Assembly: GCA_003161615.1 (NCBI GenBank)
Contig: PMOB01000006.1
Location: forward strand, 1-64,000
Origin: Actinomycetota bacterium
GTDB lineage: Bacteria; Actinomycetota; Thermoleophilia; Gaiellales; Gaiellaceae
Length of the DNA stretch: 64,000 nucleotides
Direction: 5' to 3'
Below, one piece after another: positions 30,550-40,690 of the stretch. The notes below the pieces were generated by a model that was not told the DNA's origin, searched no databases, and worked only from the letters and a program-made list of their open reading frames with translations. Within the stretch, counting starts at the first letter, position 1. Every line of letters starts with the position of its first letter. Position numbers and translations under genes: made by a program.

Positions 30550-31098
30550 ATGAGGACAGTCGCGATCGTCTTCGCCGTCGGTTGGGCCGTGTTCGGGCTG
30601 GACTGGCTTGCAGCGGCGTTCTCGATGAAACGCGGCAGGATCCCGTGGTCGCGCGAGCTGCGCATCCGGGCGCTCATCCTCGTCCTCGCCGTCGTCCTCG
30701 TGCGCGTCGGCGCATTCCGCGGATACGGCGTGCAGTCGGATGCATGGCGATCGGGCTTCGGGCTCGCGCTCTTCGCCGCTGGACTGCTCTTCGCGGTCTG
30801 GGCTCGGATCCACATCGGCCACAACTGGGGAACGCCTATGACGCAGAAGAACGAGCCGGAGCTCGTGACGAGCGGCCCGTATCGCCTTGTCCGCCACCCG
30901 ATCTACTCGGGAATCCTTGTCGCGAACGTCGGCACAGCAATGGCACTGAGCTGGTTCTGGTTGGCCGCCTTCGGGCTGGCGGCGATCTACTTCGTCTACA
31001 GCGCAACCGTCGAGGAGAAGTTCTTGACCGAGCAGTTCCCGGAGGCGTATCCGGCCTACAAGCGGTCGTCGAAGATGCTCATCCCGTACCTGCTCTGA
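30550..31098 (+). CDS. isoprenylcysteine carboxyl methyltransferase (ICMT)-family membrane protein
   Basis: 182 residues with about five membrane helices. The C-terminal block LVTSGPYRLVRHPIYSGILVANVGTAM... and EEKFLTEQFPEAYPAYKRSSKMLIPYL is the conserved SAM-binding part of ICMT/phospholipid methyltransferase relatives. Bacterial substrates are mostly unknown. Start ATG 30550 is taken over the ORF-track 30472, which lies inside the divergent UDG-like gene. CATTAT lies 8 nt before it. Ends 4 bp before guaA, tail to tail. Confidence 0.88.
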   Translation: MRTVAIVFAVGWAVFGLDWLAAAFSMKRGRIPWSRELRIRALILVLAVVLVRVGAFRGYGVQSDAWRSGFGLALFAAGLLFAVWARIHIGHNWGTPMTQKNEPELVTSGPYRLVRHPIYSGILVANVGTAMALSWFWLAAFGLAAIYFVYSATVEEKFLTEQFPEAYPAYKRSSKMLIPYLL

Positions 31099-31102
31099 GT
31101 GG

Positions 31103-32623
31103 CTACTCCCACTCGATCGTGGCGGGAGGCTTCGACGTCACGTCGAGCACCACGCGGTTGACGCCGGGAATCTCGTTCACGATCCGCGCCGAGATCGTCT
31201 CGACGAGGTCGTACGGGAGGCGCGCCCAGTCGGCCGTCATCGCGTCGTCGCTCGTGACCGCGCGGATCACGATCGGGTAGCCGTACGTCCGCTCGTCGCC
31301 CTGCACGCCGACTGACCGGATCGCAGGGAGGACGGCGAAGGACTGCCACAGCTCGCCGTAGAGGCCGGCGCGCCGCACCTCTTCCTGCAGCACCGCATCC
31401 GCCTGGCGGAGGATCTCGAGCCGCTCGGCGGTGACGGCGCCGATGATCCGGATCGCGAGACCCGGACCGGGGAACGGCTGGCGCCAGACCATCCGCTCGG
31501 CCATCCCCAGCTCCTCGCCGACGCGCCGCACCTCGTCCTTGAACAGCATCCGCAGCGGCTCGACGAGCTTCATCTTCATGTCGTCGGGCAGGCCGCCGAC
31601 GTTGTGGTGCGACTTGATCGTCGAGGCAACGCCCGCCGTGCCGCCCGACTCGATCACGTCGGAGTAGAGCGTCCCCTGCACGAGCCACCGAACATCGCCG
31701 AGCTTCCCCGCCTCGTCCTCGAAGACGCGGATGAACTCGCGGCCGATGATCTTGCGTTTCTCCTCCGGCTCCTCCACCCCGTCGAGCAGCTCGAGGAACC
31801 GCTCCTGCGCCTGGACGTGGACGAGCGGGACGTGGAAGTGCTCGCCGAACGTCTCGACGACCTGCTGGGCTTCGTCTTGCCGGAGAAGACCATGGTCGAC
31901 GAAGACACACGTCAGCTGGTCGCCGATCGCCTTGTAGACGAGGAGCGCGGCGACCGCCGAGTCGACGCCGCCCGACAACGCGCAGAGCACGCGCTCGCTG
32001 CCAACCTGCGCGCGGATGCGCGCGACCTGCTCCTCGATCACCGCCGCGGGCGTCCAGGCGGGCGGCGCGGCGGCGACGGTGTAGAGGAAGTTCTTCAGGA
32101 CGTCCATCCCGTGCGGCGTGTGCACGACCTCGGGGTGGAACTGGACGGCGTACAGCCCGCGCTCGGTGTCCTCGAAGGCGGCGACCGGGGTGGCGGGAGA
32201 AGACGCGACGACGCGGGCGCCCTCGGGGGCCGCGACGACGGTGTCGCGATGCGACATCCAGACGGTCTGCTCCGGCGGCGTGTCGGCGAGGAGTGCCGAC
32301 TCCTCCACGTGCATCTCGGTGCGCCCGAACTCCGAGACGCCGGTGCGGTCGACGCGGCCGCCGAGCTCGAGCGCCATCAGCTGCGCGCCGTAACAGATGC
32401 CGAGCGTCGGGATCCCCAGCTCGAACAGCGCCGGATCGACGCGCGGCGCGTCGTCGGAGTAGACCGACGCAGGCCCGCCGCTCAGGACGAGCGCGTACGG
32501 GTTCCGCGCGCGCACCGCCTCCGGCGTGATGGTGTGCCCGACGAGCTCCGAGTAGACGCGGCACTCGCGCACGCGGCGCGCGATCAGCTGGGAGTACTGC
32601 CCACCGAGGTCGAGCACCAGCAC
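31103..32623 (-). CDS. guaA: GMP synthase (glutamine-hydrolysing)
   Basis: 506 residues. The class I glutamine amidotransferase domain has [12 protein letters not shown] with the nucleophile Cys, and [14 protein letters not shown] for the His-Glu pair (VQFHPEV). The ATP-pyrophosphatase domain has [15 protein letters not shown] (SGGxDS). The C-terminal dimerisation domain ends PATIEWE. It makes GMP from XMP, the product of the adjacent guaB. Start GTG 32623 follows GGGGAGC. 43 bp downstream of guaB on the same strand. Confidence 0.97.
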   Translation of the reverse strand: MLVLDLGGQYSQLIARRVRECRVYSELVGHTITPEAVRARNPYALVLSGGPASVYSDDAPRVDPALFELGIPTLGICYGAQLMALELGGRVDRTGVSEFGRTEMHVEESALLADTPPEQTVWMSHRDTVVAAPEGARVVASSPATPVAAFEDTERGLYAVQFHPEVVHTPHGMDVLKNFLYTVAAAPPAWTPAAVIEEQVARIRAQVGSERVLCALSGGVDSAVAALLVYKAIGDQLTCVFVDHGLLRQDEAQQVVETFGEHFHVPLVHVQAQERFLELLDGVEEPEEKRKIIGREFIRVFEDEAGKLGDVRWLVQGTLYSDVIESGGTAGVASTIKSHHNVGGLPDDMKMKLVEPLRMLFKDEVRRVGEELGMAERMVWRQPFPGPGLAIRIIGAVTAERLEILRQADAVLQEEVRRAGLYGELWQSFAVLPAIRSVGVQGDERTYGYPIVIRAVTSDDAMTADWARLPYDLVETISARIVNEIPGVNRVVLDVTSKPPATIEWE

Positions 32624-32666
32624 GGGACGCTCCCCACGAACCGGGAGCTCGAGGACCTCTGCCGGC

Positions 32667-34231
<1,565 letters not shown>

Positions 34232-34248
34232 GAGCTAACGTGCCCGCG

Positions 34249-35322
34249 GTGCGCACCCTGATCGTCAGTGTCGGCCTTCTCCTGCTCGCCGGCGTAGCGG
34301 CCGCTGCGACATCGCAGCCGCTGACGCTCGGACGCAGCAACTCGCCCGTCGACGCGGTCGCCCAGGACGGCGGCCTGGTCGGGTGGCTCGCGGGGAACGG
34401 TGCCCGGTGCAACGTCGTGCACGTGCTCGCGCCGGACGGGACGGAGGTTCTCCCCCAGCCCGCGACCGCGAGCATGACCTGCCACTGGGATCTCTCCGTC
34501 GGCCAGCCGCAGCTCGCGCTCGCCGCCGACGCGTCCTCCGCTCTCTGGACGCTGCACGAGACGGGCTCGGTCCCCTTCGACTACGTGATGACCGCGAAAG
34601 TCGGTGGGCGCGAGCAGCAGGTCGACCGGCTGGCGCACGAGAGCGACGGCACCGGCTGGTGGCTCGGGGGAATCGCCGGCGCCGGCTCGATCCTCGCCTA
34701 CTCGTCCGTGGACGTCGAGTACGTCGACCCGCTCGGCTGCGCCTCGGGCGACTCGTGCAAGAAGAAGATCGCGGGCGGCGGGATCCAGGTCGTTTCCGGC
34801 GGCCATGCGTCCGCTTTGCTCGGAAGCTCTCCGGCTCTCGACCTCGTGTCGTCGGCCGGACGGATCGCGTTTGTGCAGGCGACCACGGTCGACAAGAACG
34901 GAGCGCCGGCGCCTAACCGCACCGCACCGATCGAGGTCGCGGATCCGGATCAGGGCACGCTCATCAGCCAGGCGCAGCCAGACGGTTTCCCCCTCGCAAT
35001 CGCGCTCGCGCCGCGGGTGCTCGCTGTCCTCACGCGCAACGGCCGCACCGACGAGGTCGCGTGGTACGACGCCGACGACGGGATGAAGCTCGGCAGCGTC
35101 AACGTCCCGCGCCGCACAGCGCCGGAGCTCGCGGCGAGCGACCACCTCGTCGTCTTCCGGGTGGGCAGGACGATCCGCGCCATCGTGCTCGGCACCAGCC
35201 GGATCCGCATACTTGCGCGCGCCGCGAGCACGCCGGTCGGCCTCTCCTTCTCGCACGGCCGCATCGTCTGGGCGGAGAACACCGCCACCGCCGGCCGGAT
35301 CCAGGCGCTTTCTCTTCGGTAG
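34249..35322 (+). CDS. secreted hypothetical protein, propeller-like
   Basis: 357 residues beginning with a signal peptide (VRTLIVSVGLLLLAGVAAAATSQPL). The rest is beta-rich with repeats of the type GGLVGWLAGNG...CNVVHVLAPDG, RIAFVQATT, RVLAVLTRNGRTDEVAWYDADDG and HLVVFRVGRTIRAIVL. These look like weak propeller blades but match no family I can name. A Cys pair in LGCASGDSCKKK suggests a disulfide outside the cytoplasm. The ORF-track start GTG 34240 overlaps the TAACGT box, so I use GTG 34249, 7 nt after it. Function unknown. Confidence 0.75.
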   Translation: MRTLIVSVGLLLLAGVAAAATSQPLTLGRSNSPVDAVAQDGGLVGWLAGNGARCNVVHVLAPDGTEVLPQPATASMTCHWDLSVGQPQLALAADASSALWTLHETGSVPFDYVMTAKVGGREQQVDRLAHESDGTGWWLGGIAGAGSILAYSSVDVEYVDPLGCASGDSCKKKIAGGGIQVVSGGHASALLGSSPALDLVSSAGRIAFVQATTVDKNGAPAPNRTAPIEVADPDQGTLISQAQPDGFPLAIALAPRVLAVLTRNGRTDEVAWYDADDGMKLGSVNVPRRTAPELAASDHLVVFRVGRTIRAIVLGTSRIRILARAASTPVGLSFSHGRIVWAENTATAGRIQALSLR

Positions 35323-35574
35323 CTCGCGAAGCTGCGCTTCGCTCGCTGGGATAACGGAACTCCGCGCGTCCGAGAGCGCGGTCTCGGCCGCGCTCCGTGC
35401 TGCTATGGCTTTCGATGCTCTGGATGAGATGGCTACCCCGTGCGCTCGCGCGCGGCGGAGGCCGGCGCGAGCGCAGTCCGGCCTGCGGTTAAGTCGCCGC
35501 TACGCGGACGTCTTAGCCTCCGGCCCTTTGCGACGACTGAGGTTCAAGGGTCGAACCCACTCTGGGTTACGCCG
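35323..35574. repeat. non-coding gap with nested hairpins and a repeat shared with 16.5 kb
   Basis: The 252 bp between a rightward gene and the convergent PfkB gene hold no credible gene. It has GCGAAGC-TGC-GCTTCGC (35326-35342) and two mutually exclusive hairpins, CCGAGA-GCGCGG-TCTCGG (35370-35387) and GAGCGCGG-TCTCGG-CCGCGCTC (35374-35395). TTAGCCTCCGG (about 35512) is the inverse of a motif in the 16.5-kb gap. A TCGAACCC-like stretch near 35550 is not a tRNA. Confidence 0.5.
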
Positions 35575-36528
35575 CTAGGTGGTGACGCGCTCGAGTTCTT
35601 CGATCTCGACGCCGGCGGCTAGGCGTTGCGCTTCGCGCGGGTCGAAGCGTCCGGCGCCCAGCTCGACCACCGACGCGGCGGCGCAGCCGATCGCCGTGCG
35701 CAGCGCGTCGCCGGCGGCGGCGCCGTTGAAGCGCTCCGACAGGAAACCGCCGAGGAGGACGTCGCCCGCGCCGACCGGCGCGATCGGGTCGACGCGCGGA
35801 ATCGAGGCGCGGAAGCGGTGCACCTGCCGTTCCTCCCGAACGAGCGCGAAGCACGACGTCTCCTGCGTGATGAGGACGTTGTGGGCGCCGAGGTCGGCGA
35901 TCGTCTCGAGCGCCATGACGAAGTCCTCGTCGTCCATGAACTCCTGGCCGACGAGGCTCTCGGCCTCCTGCTGGTTCGGCGAGACGAGGAACGGCTCGGC
36001 CTCGACGCCGAGCCGCAGCGGCTCGCCCTCGCAGTCGAGCACGCAGTGGATGCCGCGCCGGGTGAGGTCGCGGATCGCGTCGGCGTAGAACTCGTTCTCG
36101 ACATCGCGCGGCAGCGAGCCGGAGAAAACGACGTAGCTCGCAACGCGCGAGAGGTAGTGGAGCTTGTCGGTGAGCCTCTCGAGCTCGTCCGGTCGCACGG
36201 CCGGGCCCCACTCGTAGACCTCGGTGAGCGAGCCGGCGGTCGGGTCGACGACCGCGATCGAGGTGCGCGACTCGTCGGAGATCCGGACGAAGTCGTTGAG
36301 GATCCCCTCGAGCGCGAGGTCCTCGACGATGCGGTCGCCGGTGCGCCCGCCGGCGAGGCCGGTGGCGATGACGGGCGTCTCGAGCTGCTTCAGCGCGCGC
36401 GCGACGTTGATCCCCTTGCCGCCTGCACCGGTGAGGCTGTGGCTTGCCCGATGCCGGTGGCCGAACTGGAAGTTCGGGACAGTCAGCGTCCGGTCGACTG
36501 CCGCGTTGAGGGTGACAGTGACTATCAA
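35575..36528 (-). CDS. PfkB-family sugar kinase, 1-phosphofructokinase-like
   Basis: 317 residues. LTGAGGKGINVARALKQL near the N terminus is typical of 1-phosphofructokinase/tagatose-6-phosphate kinase, and IAPVGAGDVLLGGFL carries the PfkB catalytic Asp. NQQEAESLVG is the family centre motif. It probably phosphorylates a phosphorylated hexose, but no fructose PTS genes are nearby. The reading starts at a TTG (M-IVTVTLNAAVD). A TAACCT box, whose TAA is the stop of the LysM gene, ends 10 nt before it. The gene ends near a structured gap. Confidence 0.9.
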   Translation of the reverse strand: MIVTVTLNAAVDRTLTVPNFQFGHRHRASHSLTGAGGKGINVARALKQLETPVIATGLAGGRTGDRIVEDLALEGILNDFVRISDESRTSIAVVDPTAGSLTEVYEWGPAVRPDELERLTDKLHYLSRVASYVVFSGSLPRDVENEFYADAIRDLTRRGIHCVLDCEGEPLRLGVEAEPFLVSPNQQEAESLVGQEFMDDEDFVMALETIADLGAHNVLITQETSCFALVREERQVHRFRASIPRVDPIAPVGAGDVLLGGFLSERFNGAAAGDALRTAIGCAAASVVELGAGRFDPREAQRLAAGVEIEELERVTT

Positions 36529-36538
36529 GGGCGGCCGC

Positions 36539-36544
36539 AGGTTA
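36539..36544 (-). promoter_or_regulatory. TAACCT box made from the LysM-gene stop codon
   Basis: The minus strand reads TAACCT starting at the TAA stop of the LysM gene. The spacer to the TTG start of the PfkB gene is 10 nt, the longest of the stop-codon boxes seen. Confidence 0.35.
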
Positions 36545-36871
36545 CTTGACGCGGATCGTCTGACCGACCTGGAGCGACGTCGGGTCGACGCCGGGATTGA
36601 GCTGCTCGAGCCGGGCGACGGTTGTGCCGTGGCTCTGCGCGATCGACCCGAAGGTGTCGCCGGACTGGACGGTGTACGTGCGCACGGCCTTGTGGGAGTG
36701 GTGCTTCTTCCGGTGGGTGCGCGTCGTCGTGGTCCGCGTGGTCGTCGTCGTGGGCGGCGGCGCGTGGTGCCCGCTGCGATGGAGCTCGAACCGCACGAGA
36801 AGCACGGCGATCGTCACGACGGCGAGGAAGGCGACGGGGCCCGCGTAGCGGGCGAAGCGCCGGTCTTTCAC
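36542..36871 (-). CDS. membrane-anchored LysM protein
   Basis: 109 residues. One transmembrane helix near the N terminus (GPVAFLAVVTIAVLLVRF) is followed by a short basic, threonine-rich linker (PPPTTTTTRTTTTRTHRKKHHSH) and one LysM domain, YTVQSGDTFGSIAQSHGTTVARLEQLNPGVDPTSLQVGQTIRVK. LysM binds N-acetylglucosamine polymers such as peptidoglycan, so the protein probably tethers the membrane to the wall. Its ATG overlaps the pyrF stop (ATGA), although the functions seem unrelated. Confidence 0.9.
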   Translation of the reverse strand: MKDRRFARYAGPVAFLAVVTIAVLLVRFELHRSGHHAPPPTTTTTRTTTTRTHRKKHHSHKAVRTYTVQSGDTFGSIAQSHGTTVARLEQLNPGVDPTSLQVGQTIRVK

Positions 36872-37692
36872 CTCACGCTGAGAGCGAGGGCGCGCAGCTC
36901 GCCCGCGAGCTCACCAGCGGCGGCGGCCGCCGCGTCTCGCCAGCCCGAGCCGGAGTCGGCGTAGATCACCGAGCGCGAGGCCGACGGGAGCGCACCTGCC
37001 GGGCCGGCCGTGAACGCAGCCGCGAGCTCCTCCGTCCGGCCGCCTTGCGTACCCACGCCCGGCAGGAGAAGGACGGCTCTCGGCATCAGGCGGCGCGCCT
37101 CCGCGACCTCCCGCGGGAAGGTGGCCCCGATCACCGCGCCGACGGAGGAGAAGCCGGACTCGCCGAGACGATCCGCGCCCCACCGGTCGACGAGCTCCGC
37201 CACGTGCTGCCAGAACGGGCGTCCGTCGGCAAGCGGCTGGTCCTGCAGGTCGACGCTGCCCGGGTTGGAGGTCTTGACGACGCACAGGACACCGAGCCCC
37301 TCGTGTGCGAGGAACGGCTCGATCGAGTCCCGCCCGATGTACGGGTTGACGGTCACCGCATCGGCGACCGGAGCGAACGCGGCCGCGTAGGCGATCGCCG
37401 TCGACGGGACGTCACCGCGCTTAGCGTCGGCGACGACGAGCAGCCCGGCCTGCCGCGCGTAGCGACAGACAGCGAGGAGGCCTGCCCAGCCATCGGCTCC
37501 GAGCGCCTCGAAGAACGCCGTCTGCGGCTTGACCGCCACCGCGACGTCGGCGACCGCGTCGACAATCCCGCAACAGAACTCGACGGCGTCGACGCCCTTC
37601 GGCATGAGCGCCGGATCAGGATCGAGGCCGACGCAGAGGGGAGCGCCTTTCTCCTCCACCGCCGCGGCGAGCCGATCCGCGAAATGACTCAC
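36868..37692 (-). CDS. pyrF: orotidine-5'-phosphate decarboxylase (type 2)
   Basis: 274 residues. LCVGLDPDPALMPKG, VAVKPQTAFFEALGADGWAGL and the catalytic DAKRGDVPSTAIAYA (DxKxxD) identify the long actinobacterial-type OMP decarboxylase, which makes UMP. GTG 37692 (V-SHFADRLAAAVEEKG) is chosen; TATCCT lies 7 nt before it with no Shine-Dalgarno. pyrE is encoded 450 bp upstream on the same strand, beyond hupB. Confidence 0.95.
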   Translation of the reverse strand: MSHFADRLAAAVEEKGAPLCVGLDPDPALMPKGVDAVEFCCGIVDAVADVAVAVKPQTAFFEALGADGWAGLLAVCRYARQAGLLVVADAKRGDVPSTAIAYAAAFAPVADAVTVNPYIGRDSIEPFLAHEGLGVLCVVKTSNPGSVDLQDQPLADGRPFWQHVAELVDRWGADRLGESGFSSVGAVIGATFPREVAEARRLMPRAVLLLPGVGTQGGRTEELAAAFTAGPAGALPSASRSVIYADSGSGWRDAAAAAAGELAGELRALALSVR

Positions 37693-37717
37693 GGCTCCCA
37701 GGATACGAGAAGGCCCG

Positions 37718-37750
37718 GAAAACAAGAGGCCGCCCGGAGGCGGCCTCTTG
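37718..37750 (-). terminator. intrinsic terminator of hupB
   Basis: On the minus strand a perfect 12-bp stem CAAGAGGCCGCC/GGCGGCCTCTTG with tetraloop TCCG is followed by TTTTCC. It lies 28 bp past the hupB stop, just upstream of pyrF, and is the cleanest terminator in the window. Confidence 0.93.
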
Positions 37751-37777
37751 ATCCTCGGAGGAGACGTAATCCGATCG

Positions 37778-38071
37778 CTAGTAGGACGATCCCCCGCTCT
37801 TGACGGCCGTCTTGAGCGTGCTGCCCGCCGAGAACTTCGGCACGGTCGCCGCCGGGATCTGGACCTTCTGGCTCGGGTTGCGCGGATTGACCCCCATCCG
37901 CGCGGCGCGATTGGCCGTTGAGAACTTGCCGAATCCCGTGAACGCCACTTCGCCACGGCCCTTCAGTGTGTCGGTGACGCACTCGAGGAACGCGTCGACA
38001 GCCTTGCCGGCGTCGCGATTCGAGAGACCCGAGCGGCGGGCCACCTCGGAAACAAACTCCTGCTTCGTCAC
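37778..38071 (-). CDS. hupB: HU-type DNA-binding protein
   Basis: 97 residues, a minimal HU without the long lysine-rich tail of mycobacterial HupB. TKQEFVSEVARRSGLSNRDAGKAVDAFLECVTDTLKGRGEVAFTGFGKFSTANRAARMGVNPRNPSQKVQIPAATVPKFSAGSTLK includes the DNA-clasping arm with RNP. Start GTG 38071 is backed by GGAGGAGA. The strong ribosome site and terminator suit a highly expressed nucleoid protein. Confidence 0.96.
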   Translation of the reverse strand: MTKQEFVSEVARRSGLSNRDAGKAVDAFLECVTDTLKGRGEVAFTGFGKFSTANRAARMGVNPRNPSQKVQIPAATVPKFSAGSTLKTAVKSGGSSY

Positions 38072-38134
38072 TCTCTCCTCCAGTCGTTGATCGCTTGCAG
38101 GCCTAAACGACCCTACCAACTCCGCGTTTGCGGC

Positions 38135-38692
38135 TCAACCAAGCGGTTTTGCGGGGGTTTTCTGAGCCTCTAGCAGTGATCCTGCCCGAAAGAGCGGACG
38201 GAGCCGCACCGCTTGGCGCGCGAGAGCGTCCGATCCACCCTCCTCGCGGTCGACCACACAGACCGCCGTACGGACGACTAGACCCGCCTCGCGGGCCGCT
38301 CCGATCGCCTCGAGGAGAGCTCCGCCGGAGGTCACGACGTCCTCGACGAAGCACACGTTCTCGCCTTCCGCGAACGGACCTTCGATGCGATTCGCGGTGC
38401 CGTACTCCTTCGCGGCGTCGCGCACCATCAGGAACGGGAGGCCGGAGACGAGCGCCGCCGAAGCGGCGAGAACGACTCCGCCGAGCACCGGCGCGGCGAG
38501 CCGAACGGCCTCTGGCTCGTGCTCTGCGACCACCGCGGCGATCCGCTCGCCGATCGGTGCGAGCAGATCGGGGCGCGTCTCGAAGCGGTACTTGTCGAAG
38601 TAGTAGCGCGAGCGCTTGCCCGAGCGGAGGAGGAAGTCTCCTTCGAGATAGGCAGCGTCGACGAGCGCCTGCCGCAGCTCAGCGTCGTTCAT
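38135..38692 (-). CDS. pyrE: orotate phosphoribosyltransferase
   Basis: 185 residues. FLLRSGKRSRYYFDKYRFET is the orotate-side motif, and FVEDVVTSGGALLEAIGAAREAGL the PRPP loop. MVRDAAKEYGTANRIEG is the flexible loop with catalytic Lys. It makes OMP from orotate. ATG 38692 is used because it starts the family N terminus; the ORF-track extension covers another gene. Overlaps the upstream 78-residue gene by 14 bp. Confidence 0.95.
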   Translation of the reverse strand: MNDAELRQALVDAAYLEGDFLLRSGKRSRYYFDKYRFETRPDLLAPIGERIAAVVAEHEPEAVRLAAPVLGGVVLAASAALVSGLPFLMVRDAAKEYGTANRIEGPFAEGENVCFVEDVVTSGGALLEAIGAAREAGLVVRTAVCVVDREEGGSDALARQAVRLRPLFRAGSLLEAQKTPAKPLG

Positions 38693-38915
38693 CGATCGGC
38701 CACTCGGAGGGAGTCTTGTGGACGGCCGCAAGAACCTGGCGGGCGAGCGGGAGAAGCCGCTCCGCCTCGCCGGAGCCGTCGAGGAACGTGACGAAGGAGC
38801 CGTCGTCGAAGTAGACGTCGACGCGCTCGCGCCGCCAGCCGAGCCACGCGCGATAGGCGAGGCCGGCGGCAAGGCCGCCGCTGAGGAGGCTCGAGACGGC
38901 GAAAGACCTACGCAT
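38679..38915 (-). CDS. small hypothetical protein with one membrane helix
   Basis: 78 residues: a short hydrophobic segment near the N terminus (FAVSSLLSGGLAAGLAYRAWLGW) followed by a charged cytoplasmic part ERVDVYFDDGSFVTFLDGSGEAERLLPLARQVLAAV. I recognise no family. It overlaps both the roadblock-like gene upstream (8 bp) and pyrE downstream (14 bp), so the three form one translational unit. Gene density and overlaps support that it is real. Confidence 0.65.
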   Translation of the reverse strand: MRRSFAVSSLLSGGLAAGLAYRAWLGWRRERVDVYFDDGSFVTFLDGSGEAERLLPLARQVLAAVHKTPSEWPIDERR

Positions 38916-39324
38916 CGTCGCCCGTCTTCCGTCTCCGTCCCCAGCTCCGACGCGCTTGCGGCGGAGCCGCCGGCGGCTGCGGCTCCGGCTCGGCGGGCCG
39001 CAGCGAAGCGAGGCAGCGCTTGAGGTCGTAGAAGACGAGGCCCGGCGCCTGCCGCGACGCCGTCACGGCGACTATCGTCGGCTTGCCCGCCGCGCCGACC
39101 GCGAAGACGTCCCCCTCGCGAAGCGACGCGTGGAGCTGCGTGACCGCACCGCCGCCTTCCGCCGCGCCTTCGAGCAGCGCCCGGCCGGCTCGCGCGACGG
39201 CGGTCGCCCACCAATCGCTGACGCCGACGGCGCCGAGCGGCTCGGAGTCGACCCCGAACACAGTCGCCGCTTCGATCTGCGGCGAGATCTCCACGAGGTC
39301 GGCGAGCGCCTGTGCCGCATTCAT
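38908..39324 (-). CDS. roadblock/LC7-like domain protein
   Basis: 138 residues. The N-terminal 105 residues (AQALADLVEISPQIEAATVFGVDSEPLGAVGVS... LREGDVFAVGAAGKPTIVAVTASRQAPGLVFYDLKRCLASL) look like a roadblock/LC7 fold, as in MglB and small-GTPase regulators. A proline-rich, then basic tail (EPEPQPPAAPPQARRSWGRRRK) follows. The partner GTPase is not visible here. TAGCGT stands 8 nt before the ATG, so the mRNA is probably leaderless. Divergent from the second YihY gene. Confidence 0.65.
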   Translation of the reverse strand: MNAAQALADLVEISPQIEAATVFGVDSEPLGAVGVSDWWATAVARAGRALLEGAAEGGGAVTQLHASLREGDVFAVGAAGKPTIVAVTASRQAPGLVFYDLKRCLASLRPAEPEPQPPAAPPQARRSWGRRRKTGDDA

Positions 39325-39366
39325 CGCGGCCGACGCTACCACCGTAGGGAGTGCAGACTCTCCCAA

Positions 39367-40188
39367 GTGCGGATACGGCGTCGTCAGCTCGTGCGCAAGT
39401 TCTTCGCCGATCGCGGCACCCACCTCGCCGCGATGGTCGCCTACTTCGCGCTGCTCTCCTTCGTCCCCCTGATCTTCCTCGCGCTCTCGCTCTTCGGCCT
39501 CGTGCACCGCGCCGACGCCGGGAACTTCTTCGTCCATGAGCTGAAGCGCGCCTTCCCGGGAACCTCGCTCGGGAGCATCATCGTGCTCGTCCGGCGGGTG
39601 CAGGACAACGCCGCCGCGCTCGGGATCATCGGCGGCGTCGGCCTTCTCTGGTCGTCGCTCTCGCTCTTCAGCGCGCTCGAGTCGGCGCTCAACATCGTCT
39701 ACGGGCTCCCCAATCGCCGCTTCTTCCACGGGAAAGGGATCGCGGCCGCGTTGATGGCGAGCGTCCTCGTCACGCTCTTCGCCAGCCTCATCGTCGGGGC
39801 GCTCGGCGTCGACGCACTGAAGCACTACCTCGGCTTCGGGCACAGCCCCGTGGTCGCTTATCTCCTCTCTGTCGCGGCGTCGCTGGCCGGCGTCTTCGTC
39901 TTCCTGTTCGCCGTCTACCGCTGGCTACCGAACACGCAGATCCGGTGGCCGGAGGCCCTGCCCGGAGCGGTGCTCGGGGCGCTGCTGCTCGAGGTGTCGT
40001 TCCAGGCGCTGCCGCTCTTCGTCCGCTTCGCCGACGTCAATGTGACCCTGCGGACGCTCGGCGGCCCGGCCATCCTGCTGCTGTGGCTTTACGTGATGGC
40101 GAACGTGATCGTTTTCGGCGGCGAGCTCAACTGGTGGTGGAGAGAGCGCCGAAAGGTCGAGGGACCCGAAGAGGCGCCCGCGACGTAA
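39367..40188 (+). CDS. YihY/BrkB family inner-membrane protein (second copy)
   Basis: 273 residues when read from GTG 39367; a GTG 24 nt later is an alternative start. DRGTHLAAMVAYFALLSFVPLIFLALSLFGLV, the WSSLSLFSALESALNIVYGLP block, RWLPNTQIRWPEALPGAVLGALLLEVSFQALPLFV and LGGPAILLLWLYVMANVIVFGGELNWWW are YihY-family segments, about six helices. It shares the family, not close identity, with the protein at 0.8-1.7 kb. The ORF-track N-terminal extension is antisense to the roadblock gene and is not used. Confidence 0.88.
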   Translation: MRIRRRQLVRKFFADRGTHLAAMVAYFALLSFVPLIFLALSLFGLVHRADAGNFFVHELKRAFPGTSLGSIIVLVRRVQDNAAALGIIGGVGLLWSSLSLFSALESALNIVYGLPNRRFFHGKGIAAALMASVLVTLFASLIVGALGVDALKHYLGFGHSPVVAYLLSVAASLAGVFVFLFAVYRWLPNTQIRWPEALPGAVLGALLLEVSFQALPLFVRFADVNVTLRTLGGPAILLLWLYVMANVIVFGGELNWWWRERRKVEGPEEAPAT

Positions 40189-40195
40189 AGAAGGC

Positions 40196-40690
40196 ATGGC
40201 GGCGAAGACGGCGGTCGTGGTCCTGTTGGTGACGGCGCTCACCGCCGGCTGCGGCGGCGCGTCGCGGCCCGACTTCGCGCAGGCGCACGGCTGGCACGTG
40301 CTCGCCGAGCCCGGGCAGATCGTCTCCGCGGCCAACGTCCCGTTTGCCTCGGCCGACCGGTCGCAGAGCGCACCGATTCGGACCGTCGCGTCACTCCCGC
40401 GGCAAGGCATCGTGATCTGGGTCCAATGGCTCCGGCGTGGCAAGGTCCCTGCCGAGGATCGGCACTTCTCGCGAAGGTCGCTGCCCCTGCGGGTTCAGGG
40501 AATGGCGGCGGTTCAGCCAGAGGGATTCACGTGTCCGCCGTCGAGCGGGAACGGCTGCTCGACCCGAGCAATACAAGCGGCGAGCACGAGGTGGGACGTC
40601 GCCGTATGGGTCTTCTTCGGAACAGCACATCCGTCCAGTGCCACCGTCGCGGTGGCCAATCGCGAGCTCGCTCAGCTGCGATTCGCCTAG
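40196..40690 (+). CDS. predicted lipoprotein
   Basis: 164 residues. The N terminus AAKTAVVVLLVTALTAGCGG contains a lipobox (LTAGC), so the mature protein should start at a lipidated Cys and sit on the outer face of the membrane. Two further cysteines in FTCPPSSGNGCS may form a disulfide. No known domain. It follows the YihY gene by 7 bp, and its TAG interlocks with the rdgB stop in CTAG. Function unknown. Confidence 0.8.
   Translation: MAAKTAVVVLLVTALTAGCGGASRPDFAQAHGWHVLAEPGQIVSAANVPFASADRSQSAPIRTVASLPRQGIVIWVQWLRRGKVPAEDRHFSRRSLPLRVQGMAAVQPEGFTCPPSSGNGCSTRAIQAASTRWDVAVWVFFGTAHPSSATVAVANRELAQLRFA

Noticed and set aside
31056-32564. 502-codon ORF overlapping guaA
   Set aside because: Arg/Pro/Ala-rich shadow in another frame of guaA, which is complete and canonical.
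34240-34248. GTG 34240 as start of the secreted propeller-like protein
   Set aside because: It overlaps the TAACGT box. GTG 34249 gives the usual 7-nt spacing and the signal peptide.
35540-35575. GGTTCAAGGGTCGAACCC as part of a tRNA
   Set aside because: No acceptor, anticodon or D-arm can be drawn around it.
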